DNA from: Algoriphagus resistens
GTDB lineage: Bacteria > Bacteroidota > Bacteroidia > Cytophagales > Cyclobacteriaceae
Assembly: GCF_001442615.1 (NCBI RefSeq)
Contig: NZ_LMXN01000004.1
Span: 62,001-126,000 of the forward strand
Length of the DNA: 64,000 nt
Direction of reading: 5' to 3'
Made by a program: the position numbers and the translations under genes. The notes under the pieces are model-generated. The model was not told where the DNA came from and did no database searches. It was given only the letters and a program-made list of their open reading frames with translations. Below, piece after piece: positions 35,737-45,219 of this stretch. Position 1 is the stretch's first letter. Each line of letters starts with the position of its first letter.

Positions 35737-35875
35737 ATTTTGTACTTGATTTACCCTCTGATCAACGACATGATTTGTAGAGCTAGCAAAATAAATTATT
35801 TATTACGTGTAGGATATCATTTTTGCATATACTCAACTATTCCTTACTATCATAAAACGAAAAATTTAATCTTTT

Positions 35876-36292
35876 CTATTTTTTATTTAATATGTTAAGC
35901 ATAGGATTTAATGAAATGTTGTTAGAATGAACAACCCAGTATGAAGAATCAATTAGTTCAATAGTAAAAGTACACTCTTTATGCATAACATCATCATTCA
36001 AGTATCTTTTAACTTTTAATTCATCTTTATCTGCAATTATTAAAATCTCAATTACTTGTGAAAATTTTAGGGATAGATTTATTAACTTCTTCCAACTTAT
36101 TTCATAGCCATTAATTGAATTATTTACTTCCCTTTCAAATTTCAGCATTGTCTTATCACCTAAGTCGCCAATAGCTTCAAGCCACAATATCTTCCAATAT
36201 AAGTTTTGGCCATTTTCAATACAGTTTAAAATGTCAAATAGAGAAACTGACAACACCATGTCGTCATTTCCATGTATTTCAATTTTTTCCAT
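35876..36292 (-). CDS. Putative immunity protein for the RHS toxin
   Basis: The 138-residue acidic, soluble protein has no recognised domain. Its ATG overlaps the RHS stop codon by 1 bp (TAATG), giving strict translational coupling, and its DNA is A+T-rich as is usual for exchangeable toxin/immunity cassettes. Position, size and charge are those of a cognate immunity protein for a polymorphic toxin. No catalytic or transmembrane features are seen. The assignment is by context only. Confidence 0.65.
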   Translation of the reverse strand: MEKIEIHGNDDMVLSVSLFDILNCIENGQNLYWKILWLEAIGDLGDKTMLKFEREVNNSINGYEISWKKLINLSLKFSQVIEILIIADKDELKVKRYLNDDVMHKECTFTIELIDSSYWVVHSNNISLNPMLNILNKK

Positions 36293-39200
36293 TATAAATT
36301 ATCTGTTTTAACTGGTTCAGCTTTTTTAGATCTCATAGGTGTTCCCCCAGAAGGATTAGGTTTATACACATGTTGATGAGGATTAGGATGATTACTCGGC
36401 CTTCCATGGTCAGTAAAGTCTATATCTTTTAAAGGATTACCACTCTGGTCGAATTCCCTAGCCTGTCTATAATTACCGTTTCTTCCCTCTTTAGTGCCCA
36501 ATTGAGTATGTGGTCCAGTTGCCTTAGGATCCGCTTGAGGTTCTCCATTTGGTTTTCGAGAAAGCCCTTCTTTTGGAGCATATCCGTTTCCCTCAGCATT
36601 TAGTCTCCCTTTCTGATTTGTGAGATTATTATAACCAGAAACAGCCAAAACAGTGCCTTCGAGCACTGCTGCCGCTCCACCAGCCACCGCTAATCCAGAC
36701 CCAGGTGTTAAAGTACCGCCTGACACCAAGGTGACAGCAGTTCCACCTGCAACAGCAGCACTACCACCGTCAACCAATCCTACACCCGTAGTAATGCTGT
36801 AGATATCTCCTGCGTCCTGGCCGAGATTATAATCCGAAGCCCCTCCCTGACTGACAAACCTTGCACCCATTTGACGGACATCAGTGAAGCCCCCAGAGGC
36901 ATTGTCTACAACAGCCACAAGGAAGCCCAATACTTTGTCTCCTGGGCCCTCTCCGTTTGTGTCCTCATACCTAATTGGATTGTTTGCTCCATATAGATAA
37001 GGGGACCATGAATTGTATGTCTCCGTTTTGGGATCGATTGTATGAAAGCGCCCTATGACAGGATCGTAATAACGTGCCCCATAATCATATAAACCAAGAT
37101 TTAGGTCATCCAGAAGCTCCTTCCCGTTGTAAAGGTACTTATTCGCCTTGATCCCCCCATATTGAAAGCCTAGTCCTTTCAGCTCCAAGCCCCAGGGGTC
37201 ATAATGGGTCTCCTGCACGATGGCCGAATTAACACTCATCACCATCATATTGTCAAACCAGACATCCTCTGCCGTTTCGTTTACCACAAAGGTTTCCATA
37301 TATCCGTCTTTGGAAATATACATATTCTCTTCCAACACCTCGTGTTGGTTTGCCGCATTTTTAGAGAGGACTTTCTTTCCTACCTCATACCTGTTGCTGT
37401 CCTGATCGTAGAGCGCATACATCAAGTAGGCCTCAGGGGCTTCCTTCTTCTGCAGATCCTTAGCCAAGATATCAGCAAGGTTCAGTAATGCTATCGGGTT
37501 GGCACCGCCCGCACGCTGGGTACTAACCGCCAGCTCGTTCAGGTCAGTCACCAGTCTTTCCTTCCCTCCTGCCGCCATAAAGCTGGCCGCACTGGCTTTC
37601 TGTTTCTTGTCTTCTAGGTACTTGCCGTGGACCTGCAGTTTCAGGCTGTCACCCGCATAGATCTCCTGGGTTCTTCCGGGGCCTACCATTCTGCCTCTAC
37701 TCGCATTCAGCCAGGCCACCTTGTTTCCGCCTTCGGTCACGTTATGCTCCGGTTCGGTCTGTCTGGATTCAGATACCATCGAAAACTCAATCTCTTCCGT
37801 TTCCGCACTCTGTGTCTCCATGGTGGCTAAAAAGACCTGACTAACTGGGCTGCGCAGTACCTGACGCACATTCCCCAGGTGATCCTTTACATAGAACTCA
37901 CCCCAGAGCTCTCCGTCTTCAGCAACAAACCTTCCTTCCTCATGCATTAGGTAATCAAGACCTCCGTTTAGAAGAACTGTTTCACCGATGTAATCCTGTG
38001 TCTTGGTCAAGGACCCACTGCTGTTGTAAACCTTCTGCGTCAATTTATTCCCCTCGGCATCATAGGCAAATTTTAGTTTGGCTCCTGCAGTGAAACTGAT
38101 CTCAGCGGGTAAGTTCAGATGGTTATAGGATATTAAGCTTATCTGCTTATCCAGATTACTTTTCTGGTTTCCGTTGGCATCATACCCATACCCTGTGGTA
38201 CTTCTTTCCTTAAAATCCTGAGAGAGATAACCTAAAACTGTATTGATATCTCTTACCTGCGAAAGACGGTTGCCGCTTGAGTGATAAGAATAGACCAGGT
38301 CGTCTACAATAGACCAGGTTGTAGAAGTCCTCTGGTTATTCCGCTTCATGGTCTTGATGTTCCCGTTCCCGTCATAGGTGATCGCACTCAGGCTAAAATT
38401 CTTTGAAGCATCCCCTGAGAAGGTGGCAGCCTTTATCCTGTTTGCGTTATCATAGGAATAGGTATAGGTGCGGGAAGTAGCATCTTGTCCTCCTGTCCAT
38501 GAGATCTGAGCAATGTTGCCGTTATTGATCCCTGTGGAATTATAACTGAGTGATTGGGTGAAGATTCCGTCAAACCCTTTACCGAGTGCAGTCAACCAGC
38601 CCCTGATATTATAGGTGCTTTTCTGGGTTGCATTAGAGGCCACGGTCGGAAAGGTTTTCTCTGTCTGCCTTCCCAGATCATCGTAGGTGTATTGTACCAG
38701 GGTTTTTACGGCACCATCCCCCACTTTATGAGTAACGGTGGATAGCTCCCCTATCACGTTGTAGGCATAGGTTCTCAAAACCGTATACTTGGAAGAAAGG
38801 GAATTGGTGATCAGACTTCTGGTCGGCTGATCTTCAAAGTTGTAGGCAGTAGATGACCTTACCGTCCCTCCTACCTGGTGCTGTCCCAGCGTCTGGATCA
38901 CCCTTCCATCATCGTCATAAAAAATCGCAGTGGTATAAAACTCCCCGGTCTCGAGGTTTTTTACCTTTTTGCCCGTTTGCAGCCCATGGATCCGGATACT
39001 TGCCTGGGGAGCAAAATTTGTAGCCGCGCTATACGTCATTCCTGGCAGAAACTGGTAGGAATCGTAGTAATTTACTGTAAGGATTTCACCCTCATCTGCT
39101 GGCCATGCGCTTGCCGAACCGGAAGCGGGTGGTGTGCCGATCCTGGCCGTGAAGCTCTGGTTTCCCGTTGCCTTCATGCTGAATCCGTCCTTGAGGGTGA

Positions 39201-40926
39201 TCGAGGTAGAGGCCACATACTCCTGATAGCCGTCATATTTGGCAGAAGTAATGGTTGTTCCCGTTTTAATTTTTGCCGTATTTGCTTTCACTGAAGCATT
39301 ATTGTTCCCTGTATTCAGGGCTGCCTGGAGAACATTCATGGAGTCCGTGCTTGTGGTTAGCCCCGTAAGCACCGCTCTCCCTAGTCCGTCATATTTGGTG
39401 TATAGCCACTGCTTTTTACTCCGCAGGTTACCGTCCTGAAAACCTACCTGCCTATCCTGGCTGTCATAGAGATAATATTCTACACTTTTCCCGGGCAGGA
39501 CTTTTTTGATTTGCCTGCCCCTGCCGTCATAGAAGTACCTGAAATATAACTCTGCAGATGTTGTCTCATTTGTACTGGATGCAACCGTCCATCCTGCCTT
39601 TGCTATCAGTTCTACCGCCAAGGGAGGGATTACCACTCTGAGCTGTCCCAAGTCATCGTAAACATAATAAGTACACAGCCAACCTCCATGCCCTTTATAT
39701 ACTGCCGCGGCTGTATTCTGTACTTTCTTCAATATAACCCTATCTAGATTATCGGTATATTCAACAACTGTTTTGTTGTCCTCATCCTGGACAGTTTCAA
39801 CCCAGAGCGTATTGGCGGCATACAGTGCACCCGGAACAGGGTACCCAGCAGCATTAACCGTGAAAATCCTCACACTATCCCCGGAAGCACCTGTGACATT
39901 AGGCCTTCTCAAGAATTTTGTCTCTTTCCCGGATCCCATTTTCCAGGCTGCGCCCGGGGCAGCCTGTTTATCCACCCTGTTCAGCGGGGAAGGCTCAAAT
40001 TTCTTTTGCGAATAGCCAATGGGATTGGTCTGGTAAAGGGATGTATAATAACTGTTTTGTTCGGAGATGGCAGAGGGACGAAAATTCCCTGATTCCGTTC
40101 CATTTGCCCGGGCATAAGGGAGATACTCTTTTTCCTGCCTACCGAACTGGTCGTAAGCTGCAGGAGTAATTAGATCCTTACCTGAAATGGTTGACTGTTT
40201 AAGTACCGTCTGGGATTGTCGCCCCAGCGCATCAAAATAATCAAACGTTTTATACGAAGTGCTCGCGCCTCCTGTAATCAATGTGCTTTTATTCGTACTG
40301 GGGATCCTGGCTGAATATTTTTTTACGGAATTATAATTGTTGATCAGAGCCTTTACAGGAACCAGATCAGAAATACAGTTCGTGGCCGTATGCTTATATC
40401 CTAAATAATACGTTTTAGAGGTGGTGAGAGTGGGTGTGGGGAAATCCTTTGCACTGTAAACCAGCGTCGTCTGGTTTGTATCATACCAGACATAGGAAAA
40501 ACCGGAAGGAGCGGCATCAGCACTAAGCTGAACAATTCCAGGCCCCACTCTGCTCCCGTCCGGTGCCGAAGCTGTTACGTTCGAACAATAATCGCCTACG
40601 ATGGTTACAGAAATACTAGCAAAATAGTAATTTCCGGCATTCGAGTATTCATATCCAATTAGTAAAGTACCTGGATAGCCAAAATACCCTGTCAATGAAT
40701 TCATAGAACTGGAAGAACCGGACAATCCGCCATCCTCCCAAAAATAGCTGCCGCCTGACGGAGGGGCGATCTGGTTCCCATTGCTGTAAAATAATACCTG
40801 AAACTGGATAGTTTCTCCGACATTGGCTTGGGATGGGCCCTGGATCACTACATCCGTTACGCCTTGCCCAAAAGAATTTGAGCAGATGATTGCCAACAGC
40901 CCCAAAAGACAGATAAAGTTTTTCAT
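36292..40926 (-). CDS. RHS/YD-repeat polymorphic toxin with C-terminal His-rich effector domain
   Basis: The 1544-residue secreted protein has a signal peptide (to NSFGQ, about 21), PKD/Ig-like N-terminal segments, a DUF6443-type region (about 200-340; FDYFDALGRQSQTV), many YD repeats (VYDDLGQLR, YKYDGLGRAV, YTYDDLGRQTE), and the RHS core ending GLYDYGARYYDPVIGRF, SPYLYGANNPI (about 1310). After the core come a Gly/Ala-rich hydrophobic stretch (about 1372-1430) and a 75-residue tail with REFDQSGNPLKDIDFTDHGR and NHPNPHQH (His1507, 1513, 1517, 1519), a nuclease-like histidine cluster. I recall similar tails in RHS toxins (possibly the type-24 polymorphic toxin group), but the family name is unsure. 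Immunity candidate overlaps the stop. Confidence 0.88.
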   Translation of the reverse strand: MKNFICLLGLLAIICSNSFGQGVTDVVIQGPSQANVGETIQFQVLFYSNGNQIAPPSGGSYFWEDGGLSGSSSSMNSLTGYFGYPGTLLIGYEYSNAGNYYFASISVTIVGDYCSNVTASAPDGSRVGPGIVQLSADAAPSGFSYVWYDTNQTTLVYSAKDFPTPTLTTSKTYYLGYKHTATNCISDLVPVKALINNYNSVKKYSARIPSTNKSTLITGGASTSYKTFDYFDALGRQSQTVLKQSTISGKDLITPAAYDQFGRQEKEYLPYARANGTESGNFRPSAISEQNSYYTSLYQTNPIGYSQKKFEPSPLNRVDKQAAPGAAWKMGSGKETKFLRRPNVTGASGDSVRIFTVNAAGYPVPGALYAANTLWVETVQDEDNKTVVEYTDNLDRVILKKVQNTAAAVYKGHGGWLCTYYVYDDLGQLRVVIPPLAVELIAKAGWTVASSTNETTSAELYFRYFYDGRGRQIKKVLPGKSVEYYLYDSQDRQVGFQDGNLRSKKQWLYTKYDGLGRAVLTGLTTSTDSMNVLQAALNTGNNNASVKANTAKIKTGTTITSAKYDGYQEYVASTSITLKDGFSMKATGNQSFTARIGTPPASGSASAWPADEGEILTVNYYDSYQFLPGMTYSAATNFAPQASIRIHGLQTGKKVKNLETGEFYTTAIFYDDDGRVIQTLGQHQVGGTVRSSTAYNFEDQPTRSLITNSLSSKYTVLRTYAYNVIGELSTVTHKVGDGAVKTLVQYTYDDLGRQTEKTFPTVASNATQKSTYNIRGWLTALGKGFDGIFTQSLSYNSTGINNGNIAQISWTGGQDATSRTYTYSYDNANRIKAATFSGDASKNFSLSAITYDGNGNIKTMKRNNQRTSTTWSIVDDLVYSYHSSGNRLSQVRDINTVLGYLSQDFKERSTTGYGYDANGNQKSNLDKQISLISYNHLNLPAEISFTAGAKLKFAYDAEGNKLTQKVYNSSGSLTKTQDYIGETVLLNGGLDYLMHEEGRFVAEDGELWGEFYVKDHLGNVRQVLRSPVSQVFLATMETQSAETEEIEFSMVSESRQTEPEHNVTEGGNKVAWLNASRGRMVGPGRTQEIYAGDSLKLQVHGKYLEDKKQKASAASFMAAGGKERLVTDLNELAVSTQRAGGANPIALLNLADILAKDLQKKEAPEAYLMYALYDQDSNRYEVGKKVLSKNAANQHEVLEENMYISKDGYMETFVVNETAEDVWFDNMMVMSVNSAIVQETHYDPWGLELKGLGFQYGGIKANKYLYNGKELLDDLNLGLYDYGARYYDPVIGRFHTIDPKTETYNSWSPYLYGANNPIRYEDTNGEGPGDKVLGFLVAVVDNASGGFTDVRQMGARFVSQGGASDYNLGQDAGDIYSITTGVGLVDGGSAAVAGGTAVTLVSGGTLTPGSGLAVAGGAAAVLEGTVLAVSGYNNLTNQKGRLNAEGNGYAPKEGLSRKPNGEPQADPKATGPHTQLGTKEGRNGNYRQAREFDQSGNPLKDIDFTDHGRPSNHPNPHQHVYKPNPSGGTPMRSKKAEPVKTDNL

Positions 40927-40934
40927 CTTAAAAA

Positions 40935-41381
40935 TTATTGTTTAATCAATACAAACCTTTTTACCTGGCCTTTCTCCTGCCCTTCAGGAATCATCAACAG
41001 GATATCTTTTTCAATAAATTCAATCGTGTAGACCAGATGGGTGTCACCTGTGTGGATTTGAAGTTTTGAATTGTCATCAATATGCCATTTACCTTCATCT
41101 TGGTAGCTGTTCTCACCATATTCCCAATCCACTTTGAAAAATCCGTCGTTTGAAAAAACGTATTCCCTGGAGTCCAGTGATGCCTGAAGTCTTTTGAACT
41201 GGTCTGATGTCAAGGAATTACCCTTTCCGTAGTTCAGATATTTTGCTTCCATCGGAAGGTGGCTGTTTTCATTGCTTATCTTCCAAATCCCTGCAAGCAT
41301 AGCTGCTTTATCCTGTGCATAACCAATACCACTTGAAAGAAGCACCGCACAAAAAACACTTACACTTAAAATTATTTTCAT
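40935..41381 (-). CDS. Small secreted lipocalin-like protein between the RHS genes
   Basis: The 148-residue protein has a signal peptide (to GIGYAQ, about 23). The mature part starts LAGIWKISNE and ends with strand-rich segments (GKWHIDDNSKLQIHTGD, DILLMIPEGQEKGQVKRFVL), as in lipocalin-like/DUF4488-type domains. It lies 8 bp upstream of the toxin RHS gene and 6 bp downstream of the other YD-repeat gene, so it belongs to the operon. A periplasmic chaperone or surface partner of the RHS proteins is possible; nothing in the sequence proves it. Confidence 0.7.
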   Translation of the reverse strand: MKIILSVSVFCAVLLSSGIGYAQDKAAMLAGIWKISNENSHLPMEAKYLNYGKGNSLTSDQFKRLQASLDSREYVFSNDGFFKVDWEYGENSYQDEGKWHIDDNSKLQIHTGDTHLVYTIEFIEKDILLMIPEGQEKGQVKRFVLIKQ

Positions 41382-41387
41382 AGTATT

Positions 41388-44300
41388 TCAATTGCTAAAC
41401 ATGTATTCATACTCTACCGCTTCTTTATAGAAACCTTTATCATCCTTTATAGAAATCAGCCTGCCCAGACTGTCATATTCGTAATAGAAAGTCCTGTTTT
41501 TGCTGTCAGTATAGCTGGAAATCCCCTGTAATGGCAGATAAGTATAGGTGTTAAAAGTAGAGGTAGCCGGATGGAACCGGAGTTCATCAATTAGAACACC
41601 GCTGCCACTGAGCGTAAAAGAGCTGGTGGTGATATCACGCTGGACCAGTCTCCACTCCGTATCACTGAGAGCTACAGTGCTGCCCAGAATATTCCAGGAT
41701 GTTGGGCCGGATGAAGTCCTTTTGGCCCAAAACGTCAATTTGAAAACATTGGAAATGCTGCCACCAAAGCCTGTTTTAGTGATGGCCCCACTACCAAGGT
41801 TATAGTATTTCTTACCTGTTTTGGAAGCACCTGTAGATGTATTCGCTTCAGAATAAGTCCAGTTCAAGTTGTCACCTGTCTCAAAAGAAGTGTACGCAAC
41901 ATTTGAAAGAGATGCGTTTGCGACAAAAAGTATCGGATACTCATTCCCATAACCCCATTTAATACTAGAAACAGAGTAGTTGTTCTTTGTAAACATAGTA
42001 AGCCTATTGTTGGTATAGGTGTTAAAGACAAGCCTTGATTTAAACCTTGAATCCTTCGAATAATTCCCGACTGTTCCGGAAGGAAATAAGCTGCCGGTTC
42101 CCCTGCTGCTAAATTTAAACGATGCACTCGGGATCGGATCGACTATCTCAAGATGGTATTCATTGTCTTTTAATCCTTTTCCATCAGACTTGAATTCCCT
42201 TGAAATACCACCTGTAATTAAATAGGAACTACCGCTGCTGACTGCCGAAACCTCTTCAACAACCAGGTTAAGAATATGATTGGATTTCAGTAAGTTGATT
42301 GTAGCATTTCCGGTGGAAAAATCATGTGGATACTGATAAAACTTCCACTTCTTTCGGGAATCACTCAAAGTTTCAGACTCTTTGGTAAGTTGCTTGTGCG
42401 TAGAATTATCATAATAATAAATAGATAATTTCGTATGATTAAGGACACCCGTTGTATCAAACTTCATCACTTTAGTTGTATCAATATATTTCCAATTTGA
42501 TACTATGGAAAAATCAAGAGAAGCATAACCGTTTTCCTTATACTTTGGTAAAAGTATTTTTGCATTAACGGTAGTATTGCTTACAATTTTTACAGAATTA
42601 ATTCCTTCTTCCACACGGGTATATACAGAACCATTCTTTTTAGAAATCACATAGCGGTTCAAAAAACCATTTTTATTTTCAATAAAACGCGGAAGACCTG
42701 GATATACCTGTGTAATTACAGCCTCATTGAAAAAATAATAATCCTTTTTCCCATTATCTACTTGATTTAAATAAATCTCTGACACCTGACCGTACCCAAT
42801 TTCGTATCCTCCTGCTCCAACGGCAGCCGAGTAGTTAGACGATGACATTAGAGAGCTATAGAAGCGCGTGACATCTGCAGCAGCATATATCGGCATACCA
42901 TTACTATCTATGCCCTGATATATACATTGATCAACTCTAATTTTATCCTGGCTCCCCTGTCTATACCTACTTCCGTTCATCCTTTTTCCATCAAAATACT
43001 TATATTCTTTAAAACCTAAGGATATATTTAAGTGATCAAACTGTTCAATTTTCGCTATTCTACACCCAGGACCTATTTTTCCTCCATAAGGACTATTTGG
43101 AGGACTCTCTCCCTCCATTAAGGATGAGTTAAAGTTCAAGTAATTGTTTGATTCAAAGGTATAAGTAACTTTAGCACCTGTAGGGTAAACTATGGACCGT
43201 AATAAATTAGCTTGCACATGAGCCGATGAAGGCTCTCTATTCGTAACAAGATTAGGATTTGCCGTCTTTCCATTATAAAAACCCCAATAATCAACGGCGG
43301 GGGAATCCTTATCCGGAAGATTTAATGTATTATATGCAAATGAATACGTTTTAACTGTTTCAGTATTCGACTTTTCATACAGCCCCTGGAGTTGAAGCCG
43401 TTTTGAAAGTTTATCCGAACTTCCAGAGCCACTGCTAAAATAGTCATGTTCAAATTCAATCTCTTTATAAAAGCCAGAAGCATTGGATTGTATTAGTATT
43501 TTGGAATACTTCAACGGTAAGCTTGACCCTTCATAATCCAAATCAACCCGGGAACTCGTCTGAAATTGAATATATCCGTTAGGAAAGTTAACTCGATTCA
43601 AAAGCAATTGATCTGTACTTGTTCTTACAGTCGTATGACTAAAAATGGCCGGTGTATTGGGAGGTGGACATGCCCCAGTATAGTCTGCTAAAGAGATATG
43701 ATGTGTACTTTTGTATTCATTTTTTACCTTTCTTGGGTTCGTAATATATTGAAAGGTGATTTCATCTCCTACAGGACTTTTTAAGCTACTGAGAAACCAA
43801 CTGGAAATATAATTTGTCGTAGTGCTACTACCTGCGCTTGGTAACACCTCGCTTTTAGTATTCTCAGTAGAATTAAAGCTATAAATATTACCCGAATCAT
43901 CAGTTACCTTAAAGGTTGAATTAATCAATTCTATCTTGAAGGGGACTTGGTTAAATATCACAACTTTATAATTCCCAGGAGACGATGGATCATAGTTCAG
44001 AACAAATTTCCCTGCAACCCCCAAAAGATTAAAACTAAATATATCAGGAGAGCTATCCCGACCTTTACCTGGTTCAAAACTTGCCGGGTCTAGCTTGTAA
44101 AACCCTTTTACTGACAAGTCATCTATCCCCCGTATTTCCCTAGTAATTACCCCAGTTGCATTAAGTATCCATCCTAATCCCACTGCAGAGGCTTCTTCAT
44201 TAACTTTTAAGCCCTGTGCATTGTAGGAAAGTCCAAGATTATAACTCAGTGAATTTCCTGAATATTCATATAATGGAATAGATATATCAGGAATACCGGA

Positions 44301-44459
44301 GTATGTCGCATCTGGGTAATTTGAAACCTTTGTTAAAGAACTGGCTTCAGGTGATGGAGGAACAACTATTGGATCAACTAAGGCACTCCCTGTTTGAGCA
44401 CTTGCTAAATTTGATAGAAAGATTGCGACTCCTAAAAACCAATAATATTTTATTTTCAT
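41388..44459 (-). CDS. YD-repeat (RHS-like) protein without a toxin tail
   Basis: Start is taken at ATG 44459 (MKIKYYWFLGVAIFLSNLAS), where the signal peptide begins, rather than the upstream Met overlapping the previous gene; the product is 1023 residues. The N-terminus carries the Bacteroidota SpvB/RHS-like opening (YSGIPDISIPLYEYSGNSLS, NEEASAVGLGWILNATGVIT). The middle is strand-rich, with a carbohydrate-binding-like segment (about 880-960). It ends with one YD repeat, YYEYDSLGRLISIKDDKG, and stops without RHS core or effector. It may be a structural shell partner of the larger RHS protein, or a naturally short paralogue. It starts 1 bp after the upstream stop codon. Confidence 0.75.
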   Translation of the reverse strand: MKIKYYWFLGVAIFLSNLASAQTGSALVDPIVVPPSPEASSLTKVSNYPDATYSGIPDISIPLYEYSGNSLSYNLGLSYNAQGLKVNEEASAVGLGWILNATGVITREIRGIDDLSVKGFYKLDPASFEPGKGRDSSPDIFSFNLLGVAGKFVLNYDPSSPGNYKVVIFNQVPFKIELINSTFKVTDDSGNIYSFNSTENTKSEVLPSAGSSTTTNYISSWFLSSLKSPVGDEITFQYITNPRKVKNEYKSTHHISLADYTGACPPPNTPAIFSHTTVRTSTDQLLLNRVNFPNGYIQFQTSSRVDLDYEGSSLPLKYSKILIQSNASGFYKEIEFEHDYFSSGSGSSDKLSKRLQLQGLYEKSNTETVKTYSFAYNTLNLPDKDSPAVDYWGFYNGKTANPNLVTNREPSSAHVQANLLRSIVYPTGAKVTYTFESNNYLNFNSSLMEGESPPNSPYGGKIGPGCRIAKIEQFDHLNISLGFKEYKYFDGKRMNGSRYRQGSQDKIRVDQCIYQGIDSNGMPIYAAADVTRFYSSLMSSSNYSAAVGAGGYEIGYGQVSEIYLNQVDNGKKDYYFFNEAVITQVYPGLPRFIENKNGFLNRYVISKKNGSVYTRVEEGINSVKIVSNTTVNAKILLPKYKENGYASLDFSIVSNWKYIDTTKVMKFDTTGVLNHTKLSIYYYDNSTHKQLTKESETLSDSRKKWKFYQYPHDFSTGNATINLLKSNHILNLVVEEVSAVSSGSSYLITGGISREFKSDGKGLKDNEYHLEIVDPIPSASFKFSSRGTGSLFPSGTVGNYSKDSRFKSRLVFNTYTNNRLTMFTKNNYSVSSIKWGYGNEYPILFVANASLSNVAYTSFETGDNLNWTYSEANTSTGASKTGKKYYNLGSGAITKTGFGGSISNVFKLTFWAKRTSSGPTSWNILGSTVALSDTEWRLVQRDITTSSFTLSGSGVLIDELRFHPATSTFNTYTYLPLQGISSYTDSKNRTFYYEYDSLGRLISIKDDKGFYKEAVEYEYMFSN

Positions 44460-44460
44460 A

Positions 44461-45219
44461 TTAAAAATCTTTTGAATCAATTTTCTTTTCCAATTCTATT
44501 ACATATAGCGTCAGCTCTTCCACCTTCTCCAGCAGTTTCACATTCATTTCAGCCAGATTGACCCCGTTTTCCATTACCTCGGCTTCAGTGGGAACATTTG
44601 GAAGGTGCCCGTTCATTTGTATAAAGGCTTCCACTTCTGACAAAGGCATCAGCTTGTATTCTGGTTTGAAAACATAGTCCGCCCAACCCGTAGTGGTGAC
44701 ATTAACTTCCCGGGTCTTGATGGTGCCGTTCACCTCAAGCTTCTGTGAAGGTGAAGAAACCCCTATTCCCAAATTGCCTGTTGGACCTAGCACCATCAGG
44801 TTGTTGGTATAGTTCCTCCACAAAAAAACATTCCTGTTCGAGACAAAGGATCCGCTTGATCTTGCATCAAAGACTACTACCGAAGAACTACCGTTATCAT
44901 TGGCAGAAGTTATTTCCCCTCCAAAAAATATAGCAGACCGGTTATCTCCAGTGTAATACCCTTTTATTGATGGGATAAAAAGATTTCCCAAACTTGTAGC
45001 ATTTGAAAATTCTAAATAATCATCGGGGGAATCTGTCACCCTGAGACGAAGGATTTTTTCAACACCCGAAACCGCCGAGGAAACAACATCCAGTTTAGAA
45101 GTTGCCGGGCTGACCCCTAATCCTACATTTCCGGATGCAGGATAATTATTTGTCTGCCCTAGGACATTATTCGCCAACAGGATGAACAGCGAAACACTTA
45201 AAAATAAATTTGTTCTCAT
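44461..45219 (-). CDS. Tail-fibre-like exported protein 1
   Basis: The 252-residue protein has a signal peptide (to NNVLGQ, about 22), a variable middle and the shared C-terminal module: GNLGIGVSSPSQKLEVNGTI, TTTGWADYVFKPEYKLMPLS, NGHLPNVPTEAEVMENGVNL and a coiled coil KLLEKVEELTLYVIELEKK. Its 3' third is nearly identical in DNA to that of the next upstream gene (45216-46115), while the N-terminal halves differ. The start overlaps that gene's stop by 4 bp; the YD-repeat gene starts 1 bp after its own stop. The coiled coil suggests a trimeric surface fibre or adapter. Confidence 0.75.
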   Translation of the reverse strand: MRTNLFLSVSLFILLANNVLGQTNNYPASGNVGLGVSPATSKLDVVSSAVSGVEKILRLRVTDSPDDYLEFSNATSLGNLFIPSIKGYYTGDNRSAIFFGGEITSANDNGSSSVVVFDARSSGSFVSNRNVFLWRNYTNNLMVLGPTGNLGIGVSSPSQKLEVNGTIKTREVNVTTTGWADYVFKPEYKLMPLSEVEAFIQMNGHLPNVPTEAEVMENGVNLAEMNVKLLEKVEELTLYVIELEKKIDSKDF

